Shown: positions 1 to 11,280 of the stretch, piece after piece
How positions within the stretch are numbered: position 1 is the first letter of the stretch
How the letters are laid out: each line of letters opens with the position of its first letter
Source: Sabethes cyaneus
Taxonomy: Eukaryota; Arthropoda; Insecta; Diptera; Culicidae
Length of the DNA stretch: 64,000 nucleotides
NCBI RefSeq assembly: GCF_943734655.1
Contig: NC_071355.1
Coordinates: 202,231,939-202,295,938 of the forward strand
Reading direction: 5' to 3'
The notes under the pieces: model-generated
The model's input: only the letters and a program-made list of their open reading frames with translations
What the model was told of the DNA's origin: nothing
Databases searched by the model: none
Translations under genes and position numbers: made by a program

Positions 1-310
1 TGCTTCAATTATGCTGATAACTTGAATCTTTATTGAATTTTGAAACATTTTAAACTCAAATCATAGTCTGAGAAGTGACTAAAGTTGTCGGGACTCTGAC
101 CATTATCTCGTCGTATGTAAGATTCGCGCAAGTTTATCGAACGCATTGAATGGTCTCACTGAGAGGAATACGCCAGGAAGCTTGATCAACGAGTCGTAGA
201 ACATCAGAAAGAAAGGAAAGATATAATTGGGCAGTGGAGGAACCGCCATGGTGCAACAGTTGAAACAACTGTGAGAGAGGTAGTAAGCATGATGCGTGGA
301 AGACAGCATA
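1..310. other. No recognisable feature at window edge
   Basis: I see no coding signal, tRNA or TIR here. It may be decayed upstream sequence of the retrotransposon remnant that begins near 311, but no motif shows this. Confidence 0.4.
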
Positions 311-660
311 ACAGCTTATTTGACGCCGATTGTGGGATGTGAGTGACGGATGTGGAAAATTCGGCTAGGAGTCTCATGCTCACTGGGACTACAAGTCAGA
401 ACACGGAAAAGTATAGAGAGACTATAGCTGCGGCAATAAGAATCCATCGTCTGAAAAAACCGCGAGTACAAGGAGCACCTGCTCATCGGCGCAGAGGAGT
501 GGTTCGCCAGCAACGACACACGGAGTTTCCACAAAACGGTGAGATGCAGGAACTTTGCTATGCCTGTGATGTGCAATGGTAGTGCTGGCAACCTGCTTAC
601 TGACAAAACGGCGGCGGTAGCAGCCAGGTGGAAGGAGCATATCCAGCCGTTATTTACACG
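311..660 (+). pseudogene. RTE-like non-LTR retrotransposon fragment (endonuclease-RT linker)
   Basis: Translated pieces in two frames resemble the basic linker between the endonuclease and reverse transcriptase of RTE-type LINEs. One frame holds a stretch beginning SARSLMLTGTT. After a frameshift comes CNGSAGNLLTDKTAAVAARW, like the usual segment just before the RT domain. Stops and frameshifts break it, so it cannot be functional. In a normal element this part follows the endonuclease, but here it lies before the endonuclease piece at 690, so two fragments or a rearranged copy are present. The clade is a recognition call. Confidence 0.5.
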
Positions 661-689
661 GTGATCAGCGGAAACAGGATAAGAATTGT

Positions 690-1798
690 GAGCGATGGCC
701 AATCGTGTCCAGATTCAGAACACGGGTTAGAAACCTTACAGCAATCCAGTGCTATGCGTCAAAAGATGCTGTCGACCTGCAGAAGAAAGAGAGTTTTTAC
801 AGCCAACTGAACAGTGCGGTTGAGAAAATTCCGAAGGGGGACATCCAAATCCACTTGGGCGATTTCAACGCGAAGATTGGCTCAAACAACGCGGACCTTG
901 AACGCGTCATGGGACGCCATGGCCTAGGAGAGATGAGCGAAAACGGAGAGCTGTTTACAGAATTCTGTGCTAATAACAACTTGGTCATTGGTGGATTGCT
1001 CTTTCCCCATAGACCAGTACATAAACCGACGACATTGTCTTGCTCGCACAACGCCGAAACGATGACTTCTCCGAGAGCTTCCAGGCAGCAGATCTCACAA
1101 CTAAGTATATGGTAGTGAACACTGACAATTTCACTAACTTCACAGTAGCGGGACAACCATTTGAGCAGGTAGAGGCCTTTCAATATCTTGGTAGCCAGAC
1201 AACGCCCGATGGTGGTACCAGGACTGATATAGCCACACGGATCTGGAAGGCCTGGGGTACCTTTGCTGGTCTGCGAAACATTTGGCGCTCAAACCAGATC
1301 ACTCTACGTACGAAAACCCGATTCTTCAATCCAAACGTTAAATCCGTACTGCTGTATGCCTGCGAAACGAGGTGCGTCTCAGCGGAGACAACGCAAACAC
1401 TGCAGGTATTCATTTTCCGGTGCCTGCGATATATCATTCGTGGCTGGTGGCCTGACAACTGGATATTCAATGAGGAACTCCATTGTCGGTGTCATCAACA
1501 GCCAATAGCCATAGAAATTAGTGAACGTACGTGGAAGTGGATCGGACACACCTTGAGAAAAAGAGCGAACAAGGTCTGCAGAGAAGCACTCGACAGGAAT
1601 TCCCAAGGAAAGCGTAGAAGAGACAGACCCAGAGGCTTATGGTGACGAAGCTTAGCCAACGACATCCGGGCTGTAGATGAGAAGCTGTTCTGGCGACAGG
1701 TAAAAGCCCTGGCGGGTAACCGTCAGTGGTGGAGTTCTCTGATTTCATCACTTTGTTCTGCCGGACTGGTGGACATGGACACATTAGTAAGTAAGTAA
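690..1798 (+). pseudogene. RTE-like LINE, endonuclease fused to RT C-terminus by internal deletion
   Basis: An APE-type endonuclease segment is clear: RFRTRVRNLTAIQCY, then GDFNAKIGSNN (the GDFN catalytic/metal region), up to FPHRPVHK near 1020. The reading then jumps directly to the RT active-site tail (DDIVLLAQRRND, near 1030). It continues through FQYLGSQTTPDGGT, a long RT C-terminal region with CLRYIIRGWWPDNW and WKWIGHTLRK, and basic RRRDRPRG. The middle of the RT is missing compared with the antisense copy at 16.55-20.0 kb, so about 1.5-2 kb was deleted. The 3' end carries a short (TAAG)n tail at about 1785-1798, the likely retroposition tail. The ORF is interrupted by frameshifts and it is non-functional. 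Confidence 0.8.
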
Positions 1799-1889
1799 GC
1801 CAAGCTGTGGAGCCACCAAGATAAAAGGAGGTTAAGAAGACAATCAGTGAGCTGAAAACGGTATGGCTGCTGTAGAGAAACTCAACCAG

Positions 1890-3955
1890 AGAATGGCCAA
1901 ATCACTCAATAACTCGCATCATTAAAGCAACGACACTTACTGATTACGAATCGATGGATATCCTGACGAGCGCATGCGATGCCACCATGCCTAGAAAACT
2001 GGAGCCCAGAAACCACTAATGCCTAGCTTACTGGTGGTCCGAGACACTTAGCAACTCTCGCTCTAGTTTTCTCAGAGCTAGAAGACGCGTTCAGAGAGCC
2101 AGAACTGCAGCAGATCGAGAAGAGCGTAGCGTGGAGTTCAGACTAGCCAGGGCTGCATTGAAACGGGAGATAAAGCTGAGCAGAAGCAGCTGTTGCAAGG
2201 AGCTGTGTTAGAAAGCAGATGCCAAGCCGTCGTGGGGTAACGCGTACCGTATCGTGATGGCAAACATCGAAGGAGCTGTGACAACTAGAGAGCTGTCCTC
2301 GGACAAGCTGAAGGCTATCGTTCAGGAACTTTTTCCGACGCACGACACAACGATGTGGCTGCCAACTCCGTACATTCTAGAAGAGACAGATAATGCCGAG
2401 GGTCTGCAAGTCTCCAATGATGAACTAGTGGTAATAGCTAAACGACTGACGATCAAGAAGGCGCCAAGCCTCTAATGTGGCCCTGAAGGCAGCGATACAA
2501 GCATACCCGAATATGTTCAGAAATGCCTGGAGGATGGTCGTTTCCTGGACAGGTGGACAATCCAGAAGCTAGTACTGTTGCCCAAGCCAGGAAAGATTGC
2601 ATGGGATCCAACAACATATAGGCTGTTATGTCTGCTGGATGCATGCGGGAAATTTCTGGAGAGGATTATCCTTACAGGCTGATGACTTAGTTTAGGTTAG
2701 TTTTGCTGACGACGTACACGGAAGGTGAACACGGTCTGTCAAATATGCAGTTCGGATTCCGCAAAGAGAAATCCACTGTATTCGAATAGTAGTCGAGCGA
2801 GCCAAGAAATCAGCTAAACAGCTAAACACCTAAACTAAGAATGTATGTTCCTGGATACCTGTGCAGAATTCTGAAGAGTTACTTGCAAAACCGAGTGCTT
2901 TTTTACGAGTCCGTAGACGGGCGGAAGATGATGAACATCACGGTGGGAGTTCCACAAGGCTCCATTCTCGGCCCAACGCTTTGGGACGGGATGTACAATG
3001 TGGTATTGACGTTGAAACTGCCCAGAGGAGTGCTTATTGTCGGCTTTGCCGATGATATTGTGTTATCGGTGATAGGCGAAACACCGGAGGAGGTGAAAAT
3101 GCTAGCGACCAAGGCAATAGAATCAATAGAAAACTAAGTGCAAGGAGCAAAACTGCGAATAGCCCACCACAAAACGGAGGAGGTCCTGCTGGTCAGTAGC
3201 TGTAAAGCCGTACAGCGGACAGAAATTACTGTCGGAGTGCACGCAATTGCCTTAACGCGTATGCTTAAGCATCTTGGAGTAACGACAGCAAACGACGACT
3301 ACTACGTACTACGATATGGAGTCCCAGCCTGGATCGCAGCGCTGTGAACCAAACGGCATCGAGTAAGGCTAAATAGTATCTTCCGGCTGTATCTTCAATG
3401 GAGGCAGTATGTGTTAGCGACGGAATGCTCCCCATCTGCGTCATCCTGGAGGAAGATAACGAATGCTACATACATATGAATACACATCAGAGGAATTCGG
3501 CAACTGGTGAGAGAGGAATCGTGGGGTTAATAGCAGCAAGATTGGACCAAGGCCGAGAACGGTAGATGGATGTATAGGCTCACCTGGTTGAACAGGAAGC
3601 ATGGGTAAGTCAGCTTTCACCTGATGTTAGGGCGGTTGTTTCAGGAAATACCTGCACTGGTTCGGATACTCAACGATACCTGCCTGTCCAGAATGTGGAG
3701 AGGTAGAAGAAACAGCGGAGCATGTTGTCTTCGAATGCCCTAGATTTGCCGCGGTGAGAAGCGATATGCAACCTTTAACCTTGGATAATGTAGTAAACGA
3801 AATGTGTCGGGAGTAGAGTATTTGGAATATCGTCAACAGTGTACTAGCATAGATTATGGTGCAGTTGCAACAAAAATGGAGAGACGACCAACGGACAAAC
3901 AACGCTAATTAGGATACCTGGACAGACGTAATGGAAGCGGAGAGGCTAGCATGAA
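1890..3955 (+). pseudogene. R1-clade non-LTR retrotransposon remnant
   Basis: Successive blocks in different frames match R1-type ORF2. The post-endonuclease region (LTDYESMDILTSACDATMPR) lies near 1940. Then come ARRRVQRARTAADREER; VMANIEGAVTTRELSSDKLK at 2256; the RT front part (LVLLPKPGKIAWDPTTYR) near 2570; and the RT core from 2841 with YLQNRVLFYES, GVPQGSILGPTLW and FADDIVLSV (catalytic DD). A CCHC-type motif, CPECGEVEETAEHVVFECP, sits near 3685-3740 close to the C-terminus, as expected for R1/jockey-type elements. Several stops and frameshifts inactivate it. The 5' part (ORF1 and most of the endonuclease) is absent. It abuts the 3' tail of the RTE-like remnant upstream. Confidence 0.8.
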
Positions 3956-3984
3956 GCAATCACATGTGGAAGGTCAGAAACCCT

Positions 3985-4165
3985 ATGAGGGTGGCCGTGA
4001 AAGGATGGAAGTTATGTAGTTCGCCATCTTTAGATCGGTGCACGTCTCGATAGGTGAGGTGGAAGCGAAGTGGCGAACTCGACAAAAACTCTGCGAGGGT
4101 GGCCGCGAGGAGATGGAAGTCATGACGGTCGCCCTGGATCGGTACACGTCTCGTACAAATAGGCG
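3985..4165 (+). repeat. Tandem 108-bp duplication in the R1 3' region
   Basis: Two copies of a GGGTGGCCG..GATGGAAGT..TCGCC..GATCGG..CACGTCTCG segment start at 3989 and 4097, a period of 108 bp. They follow the R1-like coding remnant on the same strand, so they probably belong to its 3' untranslated region. Confidence 0.7.
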
Positions 4166-4705
4166 AAAAATCGATGAGAAAAAGACGAAATACGATGAAT
4201 GGTCGTTGAAAAAATACCAAAAAAAAAGTGAAAAAATGCCAACAAAACAATACAAAACGACCAAAATACTATAAAGATGCAGAAATTATTGCCTTTTCAA
4301 GGACTACAAAACAGCGACAAGAGATGCCAAAAACGCCTGCAAATAACGACGCCATCAAACTAAAGAACGTCACAAACAGCGATGAAACTATTTTTAGTCA
4401 CAAATGATGTATACCAACAAATCGCTTAAAAGAAACAAAAAGACGATGTATGTAAAGATGCTAAACAACCAGATGTTAAAATAACGCAAAACGGCTAATA
4501 AGTCAACACTACCCCGTGAAGTGGTTAGCATGCTCGCCGAGTGTGTAGTAGTATAAGTAGACTATAATCAAATTAAAAATGAAAACAAAAAAACAACAAA
4601 AAGACGACAGCAAATGGCAACAGAGACAGATACACTAACAAAAAAAACGAAAAACTAAAGATAAAAGACGAAAAACCAAACAACGAAAAATGGAAAATGC
4701 AATAC
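4166..4705 (+). repeat. A-rich degenerate CGAAAAA-type low-complexity tract
   Basis: About 540 bp dominated by short CGAAAAA, ACAAAAA and AAACGAC words, with very little T in the + strand in places. It could be the expanded A-rich 3' end of the adjoining R1-like remnant or a decayed minisatellite. It resembles the purine-rich tract at 51.64-52.31 kb in style but not in exact units. No coding is seen. Confidence 0.5.
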
Positions 4706-4892
4706 AGAAGTTGACTGACGAAACTGGAGAGTATGCGTCCGAGAATAATTTAGGGGAACTTTAAAATGTATTATAAACTGATTTGATTTAAAAAATTATT
4801 CATTTCCTTCAAGTATAGTCAAGAACAATATGCGATGAAAAATTATGACATGTCTAAGCAGAATGAAACGGGGCGCAACTACCGTGACCGCT

Positions 4893-5840
4893 CCTAATTC
4901 TGCGCATTTTTATTTATGTAAGTATTTTTTAGCATTTTTTTTATAAATGTCTGTTGAATATTACGCCATTATTCACAAACGGGCCATAATATTTGAAAGC
5001 GAAATAATTTAACGTGAAACTGAAAGTATTTTATGTGGGAGAAAACTCGTCGTTAGCACCATCGCTAAGATTGTCCTTCTAGTAAATTAACAAATTTATG
5101 ATCGAAATTCTTTGCAGTGATCAAATTACCCAGCATAATTCGAAAGAATAATTAGTTTTAGTCATGGTTTAGACAAAAAAAGTGGTTGCATGCATTGCTT
5201 TCCTTAGAAAAATACGATGCAATAATGCGCAGATTTAGGCACAGATTTTTTATTCATGTTCCAAATTCTGCGCAGTAGTGTATCCTATGAAAAAATTGCG
5301 AAGGAATACACAACCTCACCCAAATGGCTGAGGTATAGAGGCATGAAAATTCAAGTAGAATCTTTAACTTGCATTGATTGGAATCCTGTGCTGTGTCTCG
5401 GGGTCCGAACCTACGAGTGCCAATTCATGAAACCATGTCTTCTATTTTTTTAATGTCCAACCTCATGGAGCTGTCAGCGAGTGGGGAAGTGGTTTCTATA
5501 TGAAAACACAATTTTTAGTATTGGTCTGAAGTGTAATGTTCAGTATGCAGAAAACCCAAATCAATTCGCCCTTCACGTTATCGAGAATAAAATATTTAAA
5601 ATGAGGCAATCAAAATGATAACAATGTTCCTTTGCCACCCGGACAGCACAAGAAGGCCGGATCAAGGATTTAATTATGGTAATGGTTAATGCCGGATTTT
5701 TTGGTGTGCTTTCAGCGTATAAATACATAAACTGCATGGCAGGAGTATTTATTTTCACTTTTTGCGTGCGCAAAATTAGGAGCAAACATGCGTAGGATTA
5801 AACAATTAGGAACATGGGCAAGAAAATGCGCAGATTTAGG
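4893..5840. mobile_element. Putative element edged by inverted TGCGCAG motifs
   Basis: CCTAATTCTGCGCATTTT at 4893-4910 is mirrored by AAAATGCGCAGATTTAGG at 5823-5840, 17 of 18 positions matching in inverted orientation, 930 bp apart. Further copies of the motif lie inside in both orientations at about 5225 and 5264, with a diverged one near 5766, and another lies just outside near 6012. The interior is AT-rich with no transposase. No clean target-site duplication is seen, so exact ends are uncertain. A nonautonomous DNA element with subterminal binding-site repeats is the best guess. Confidence 0.45.
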
Positions 5841-6101
5841 CACCGTGAATAAGTTTACGAAACGACGAATATACTCAATTGTTGGTCGACTAATAATTCC
5901 CATATTTTTCACCAGATATTATAGACCGTAGCACTACACGTTGCTGCTATCCACGTTGTTAATTTAAATCTAGAATACTTAGAATAGCGGAAGAATCATA
6001 AAAATGTCCTAACTGCGCAGAATATGGTATGTTCACGGTATAACCCTTTCTTCTGTTAAAAAACTACAAGGTATACAGCCCTAAGGCTTGTACGAAAGGG
6101 T

Positions 6102-7560
6102 GACGTAGGACTATATCAGATCATTAGATCAAAGACTAATGTAAGCCACATTTCTGGTATATGTATGTTTATAAGAATCTGTCAGTGCCGTTGTTTAAGT
6201 GAATGTTTAAAAGAGAAATATTCAGATTCAATTCTTCATTGAATGCAATGGTGGCTTTCAAAATACGTGGACAGGGGTTCATAAGTACAACGCCTGCAAC
6301 CATTGAGACATAGAGATTTTTAAATCTGTTGTGAGCATCATATAGGTTGAAATAGTAATGAATGACCAACCCACAGATTATTGTATTAAATATGATTATG
6401 CGTAGCTTGACATGTTTCAATAATCTTGCTATAACTCGTTTGTGGCCTTTAAAAGGGCTATTGGTTACAAATAACTTTAAAGCCAAAGCACGTTCATCGC
6501 AAATATGACGTGCCATTCGAATGTCCTTCTCTTTTGACATGACGAGAAGGTTTTACTAGTTGACTTTCACAGCTTACCGCTTGTTGCATGGCAGAAAATA
6601 TGGCACATACGCAAAGATTTCTGTTTCATTTGATGAGAGTCCTTATATTCCTACCACAGGGGTGAGGGGCTTCAAACCATCATAAAATAAATTCATGCGT
6701 TCAAAAACCCCCATATGTCAAATTTGGTTTCATTTGCTTAATTAGTTCTCGAGTTATGAGGAAATTTGTACTTTGTTTGTATAGGAGCCCCCTCTGTTAA
6801 AAGACGGATGGGTCTCAGTACATAGAAAAAAATACTGTCTTCTAAAACCCCCACATGCTAAATTTGGTTCCATTTGCTTGATTAGTTCTAAAGTTATGGA
6901 GAAATTTGTATTTCATTTGTATGGAAGCCTCCCCTCTTAGAAGAGGAAAGAGTTTCAGTACACCATAGAAAAAATTCTTACCTCCAAAAACCCCCACATA
7001 CCAAATTTGGTTCCTTTTGCTTGATTAATTCTCGAGTTATGATGAAATTTCGTATTCGTATATTATTTGTATAGGAGCCCCCCCTCCTAGAGAGGGGATG
7101 GGTTTCAATTCACCATAGAAAAAAAAATTGCCTCCAAAAACCCCGACATGCCAAGTTAGGTTCCATTTGCTTGATTATTTCTCGAGTTATGAGAAAATTT
7201 GAATATTATTTGTAAGGGAGCCCCCCCCCCTCCAAGAGAGGCGATGGGTCTCAATTCGCCATAGAAAAAATTCTTGCCTACTGAAACCGTCACATGCCAA
7301 ATTTGGTTCCATTTGCTTGATTAGTTCTCGAATTTTTAGGATATTCGTATTTCATTTGTATAGGAGCCCCCCCTCTTACGCCCTCCATAAAATTGCTGAT
7401 CCTTTTATCTGTCCCACGACATATAAATTGTTCAGTTTCGTCCAGTAGTTTAATAATTATTAGCATTTGAAATCTTTCATTCAAACGTTACACTTCTATT
7501 TTCGTTTTTACAAAGTGCTACCCAGTCTCAGTATAGTAAACAAAGACGTAGTCCTACGTC
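6102..7560. mobile_element. Putative element bounded by GACGTAGGACTA boxes (copy 1)
   Basis: GACGTAGGACTA at 6102 and GACGTAGTCCTACGTC at 7545-7560 are inverted relative to each other. The same pair of boxes bounds the 39.75-43.03 kb element. The outer parts (about 6100-6600 and 7390-7545) are unique sequence. The middle holds a Helitron-like minisatellite array, probably inserted later. No transposase is visible. Ends and relationship are inferred from the shared box. Confidence 0.4.
6630..7385 (-). repeat. Helitron-like minisatellite array, 140-150 bp units
   Basis: Five units share CCAAATTTGGTTCCATTTGC, TTGATTAGTTCTCGAGTTAT and a C-run/G-run hairpin (GAGCCCCCCCTC..GAGGGG). The CTCGAG-type box recurs near 6747, 6887, 7031, 7181 and 7327. 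The same unit fills 39.5-48.1 kb. Units run in the orientation of the reversed copy at 45.35-47.47 kb. The array stops abruptly near 7385. Confidence 0.75.
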
Positions 7561-8147
7561 AAAATCACAAATGGTAAAAATACAGATTTTTCTTCAGCAA
7601 AACCTGGCATCACTGTTCCTCACGCAACAAAAAACAGAAACACATCCACACAAGGAGAGCTAGAGAGAGAGCGAGAGAGAGAAAGAAATGTCACGAATTT
7701 AAAATTTTTCGAGTTCGATTAGTTTTTGAATTATGCAAAAATTTCTGTTTTATTTGAATGCGAGCCACCCCTTCCAGAGAAGGGAAGGGAAGGGAGGTCT
7801 CATACCATCATTGAAAAAAATCCTGGCTCCAAAAACCCAAAATTAAGCGAATAAGGTTGTTCGTTATAACCGGTACTCTTGTTCTATATGTGTTAATGTT
7901 CTATGTGCGATAATTAAAATCTTTTGAATATTTAAACCTTCAAAAAGTGATGAAAAGATTACATGCCAAATTTGGTTCCATTTGCTGGTTTAGCTCTCGA
8001 GTTATGCGGAGATTTGTGTTTCATTTACATGGGAAGCACCTCTCTTAGAGGGGGAGGGGTCTCTAACCTTCATAAGAACTTTCCCTGACCCTAAAAACCC
8101 CAGCATAAAAATTTTCACGCCAATCGGTTCAGTAGTTTCCGATTCTA

Positions 8148-9047
8148 ACGGGTGACAACTAAAATTTTGGATTTTTTTTCTCAGGCTGTCAAAAAAAGAC
8201 AAAGATATATGAAATTAAAGATACATTGTCCATTGTTGAAACAAAATTAGTGTACATTTGAAAACGGTCCGTAATCGGCTGTTCGGCGAAGCTTTCGTTT
8301 GAAGTCGAAACAGGAGCGTTGTACGGCTGTCATGTCAACTTTGTAAATGCATCTCTTGATTCTACCAATCAACTGTTTGCAATTCGTAGCTCTCCAGTTA
8401 TTTTTGTATATCAAGGAGCTCGAAACCCCGAAGAAATCTTCTATTGGCGGCACTGAGACAGATTTTTCGGGTCAGGTTGTAGGGTAAAAATGGGATCGAA
8501 TAGATATTCAGAAACGATTGTGTTTTTTTTTGGCGTAATGCGATGATGCTCTATCCAGCCAAAACACGTATTGTACATCTGCATGATGCTTCTGTAGAAA
8601 CGTGATCAAAATTTTCTTCAAACATTCGTCTGGTGCATCTTAGCCAAACCAGAGGGCTTGTTGTTGAAGAAACGAGAAAGAGAACGATGTTCTACTGCGT
8701 CCATAATTTTGGCTGATATTCCACTACCTTGCTTGCAAATAGTTGTTGGGCATCTTAGGATATGGTTAAAAATCGAAGCCGCAACGTATTTGCTTTTTAA
8801 ATGTTGTACCGTATACTTTTTGCCGAGATTTCAGTGGCAGTTCGTAGAAGTGTACAGCGCACTCCCGAAATGCTTCTTGTTTCGATGCCATTTTTAGCAA
8901 AACAGGGCAAGCATAAACAAAACAAAAAATATTAACAAAAAGAGAAGAGAGAGAGCTAACACATACATACTCTCATTTTTCCCTGAGCTCGTTTGTTGCT
9001 GAGCATAAGGACCGCGAAAAAATTCCAAAATTTTAGTTGCCACCCGT
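8148..9047 (-). mobile_element. Tc1/mariner element, TA target duplication, internally deleted
   Basis: Terminal inverted repeats of 24 bp differ at one position: 8148-8171 begins ACGGGTGACAACTAAAATTT, and 9024-9047 is its complement with one G/A change. TA at 8146-8147 and 9048-9049 is the target duplication. Removing the element restores the TTCTATAAGGAAC of the surrounding Helitron-like sequence exactly. The 900 bp length is short for a full element and the transposase inside is broken, so this is a dead, internally deleted copy. Confidence 0.9.
8247..8891 (-). pseudogene. Broken mariner-family transposase, ITmD37E-like
   Basis: From an ATG at 8889-8891 the minus strand reads MASKQEAFRECAVHFYE (N-terminal part), then frameshifts and a stop. 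The catalytic region follows: YVFWLDRASSHYAKK (second acidic residue) and, after a frameshift, PPIEDFFG with the third acidic residue about 37 positions later. It ends in NNWRATNCKQLIGRIKRC..FDFKRKL and a stop at 8247-8249. The part that should hold the first catalytic Asp is deleted. The D-to-E spacing and RPIEDFWG-like motif suggest the mosquito ITmD37E group. The family is a recognition call; inactivation is directly visible. Confidence 0.75.
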
Positions 9048-9091
9048 TATAAGGAACATACAGAGAGAACTTCATTTTTATATGTATAGAT

Positions 9092-9414
9092 TGATTCTAT
9101 AGATTTAGAAATCCTGAATTTGCGTGAATTTTTTTCTCATTACGCTGGAAATTCTTATGTTTTCAGTGCATCACTATCTTATTCCAGCTTCTGGTTTCGA
9201 TATCACTTAGTTCTGTTCCAGTTTTGGTGCATAAATCGACGTTATTTACTCTAATCGCGTTTCTTATTTTCGCCTTTATAATGGTTCTAATTACACATCA
9301 AAAAATTTGTTAGAGTTTTGAACTTTCTTATTTTTATTTTCCTTTACTTGTTTTTCAGTTTTTTAAATTTATTTAGTTTCATCACTCTTTTGATAAGGTT
9401 GCACAATGAGAAAT
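9092..9414. other. AT-rich stretch, nothing recognised
   Basis: AT-rich sequence with T-runs between the Helitron-like copy and the hAT MITE. No ORF, TIR or RNA structure was noticed. Confidence 0.4.
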
Positions 9415-9422
9415 AGCGTGCT

Positions 9423-9873
9423 CAGGGTCCGATAACGTCACCTTCAATTGCAAATCGTCACTCGACAATGAAGCAAAGAAGCTTCGGTTTCAACTGAAGC
9501 AACACCGCTTCGTTTTAAAGCTGGCTTTAATCAGCGTCAGTAAAACGAGTTTCACTTCATCGTGACGAACGGTTTTAAAGTTTTATTTTCACTTTTCTAT
9601 CAAACATTCAGTAGAAGGCCAGTAACTTTCAACGCAAATGAATTGAATTCGAGTAACATTTCCTACAATGTAACACATATAATATTTAACCTAAACAACA
9701 TCGATAAATCGTGCCGGACTTTCAGTGGTCGTCACTTGAAACCGTCACCAACTTCAGCTGACGTTTGCTTGAAATGTTCTGTTCAGCAAATGACATCAGT
9801 CGTTACATGAAGGATGATGCGATGGTAAGAGAAAGTTAGCCTCATAGATTTGTTTCAACGATGCCGGGCCCTG
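9423..9873. mobile_element. hAT-type MITE, 8-bp duplication AGCGTGCT
   Basis: The element begins CAGGGTCCGATAACG and ends GATGCCGGGCCCTG, giving short TIRs of CAGGGYCCG type. It is flanked by AGCGTGCT at 9415-9422 and 9874-9881. The 8-bp duplication and CAGGG start are the hAT signature. The 451 bp interior shows no transposase. It holds partly self-complementary CGTCAC..GTGACG segments. Confidence 0.88.
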
Positions 9874-9881
9874 AGCGTGCT

Positions 9882-10380
9882 ATCTCAAGTTTGCTTTTTC
9901 CAATAATTATTTTGCAGTTTTCATCGGATCTGGTAAATAACGGAGTAGCAGCACACGGGTGGTATCTTATGCTTAAGCTTATGCTTATGCATTATTTTGT
10001 TTCATCGCTCTACTGATTTAATTTCAGGTTTGTTTTAATATTTTCCAGCATTTTCTTTATTTTTATAGCACGACAGTTCCGAACATTACGATGACTCCTA
10101 ACTATTATTTTTTCCGTAAAATTATTATTTTCACATGAAAAAAAAAATGTTTTATTTAAAACTCGAATTGACAATAAGTACATAAATATTCAAATTGAAC
10201 GATTTATTTCCCAAGTAGCTGACATATTGTGAAATACGTGCAAATTTGAATAATTCTAATATAAAAAACAATTAATTTTTTGCAACCATCACTGTTGATT
10301 GTTTAATCTTGACAATTGATAATGGATATTATAGCGCCTGAAATTAATGGCAATCGATTAGTCGAGCGAAAAGCATTTAT
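9882..10380. other. AT-rich intergenic stretch, nothing recognised
   Basis: Runs of A/T and a short CTTATGCTTA duplication near 9967-9990. No coding or element boundary was seen. Confidence 0.4.
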
Positions 10381-11280
10381 TTACTTCTACCACATTTCCA
10401 TACTATGATCTATCGCTCAAATATGGCGGGCTGTCTCAACCAGGATGCACCCGATGCATGCATGCTGCACCGCACGCTGCCCCTGGGGGCGAAATATGTA
10501 AATAATAAATCGGTGCGCGGCTGCCACGTTACTGACGCCGTTGCATTAATTGTGAAGAAGACGCCTGATGTCGATTAGTAAAAGATTTTGCGCTAATCTG
10601 CATCCTACCCGTCAGTCAACTCACGAGCGAGGCGGGCTGGGAAAATAATTTATGATTAGCGATCTCCACGGTGCGGTCGGTGGTGCAGTAAATATACTGA
10701 ATCGCACTCAATACCTTTTGAGTCGATAAATTGGATGAGAAAGGAATTGAGGCCATCCGGACCATTCTACGCGAGACAGATAGAGGCTTAACCATCAAAA
10801 TGAAAACGGATGGTCTACTTTACGCAAAATTACATGCCCAGCAGCATGTTCAACATGGCATACAACGAATTTATTTTACAACTGTTATAAATCAGCACCA
10901 ACTTCGGCGTCATTCAACCTTCGGGATGCTTTGGTCTGGCTGTTCGTGGTGCCATTCGGAGCGACACCGCACAAGTAATGTGACTTCGGCAATTTACTTT
11001 CGGAAATGAGTGCATTAAAATTCTTCCATTGCATTTTCGCGCAACCCTCACGTAGCTAATTATTCGCACTTGTTGCATATCCTTTTTGTCGAGCTCGAAT
11101 GCCTGCACGGAACTCAAGGATAGCAGCATGCATACTCACTACTCACACATGTGATGTGGTGGCACGGAATGATGGATGTCTTTTCACCATATGAGAACCG
11201 TGAGGCTGCTGTCGCGTATCGTCACACCACGCCGCCCCGCCGAACGGCTCGAACCGAACCGTGGAAATTGATTTTAATTA
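10381..11280. promoter_or_regulatory. GC-richer block, candidate conserved non-coding DNA
   Basis: This block has noticeably more G+C and less repeat character than its neighbours. It includes TAAT/ATTA-containing words (GATTAGCGATCTCC, TTTAATTATCGCC) of the sort found in developmental enhancers. No ORF in it looks like a real protein. The regulatory reading is only inference from composition; comparison with another mosquito genome would decide. Confidence 0.25.

Larger units (their letters stand above)
7690..9090 (-). mobile_element. Helitron/mini-me-like element, truncated and interrupted
   Basis: Read on the minus strand, the element starts with 5'-TCTATACATATAAAAATGAAG at 9090, preceded by host A. 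It has a decayed (GTCT)n core (CTGTATGTTCCTTATA) and the GAACCGATTGGCGTGAAAAT block near 8110-8135. It then continues into CTCGAGAGC..AAATGGAACC repeats to about 7690. It is split at the TATA in TTCTATAAGG by a mariner-type element (8148-9047). Another stretch of unrelated sequence sits at about 7845-7955. The 3' end with CTAG is missing. Confidence 0.65.

Noticed and set aside
4500..4560. GTGGTTAGCATGCTCGCC, an A-box-like word
   Set aside because: No B box or tRNA fold follows, so not called as a tRNA or SINE.
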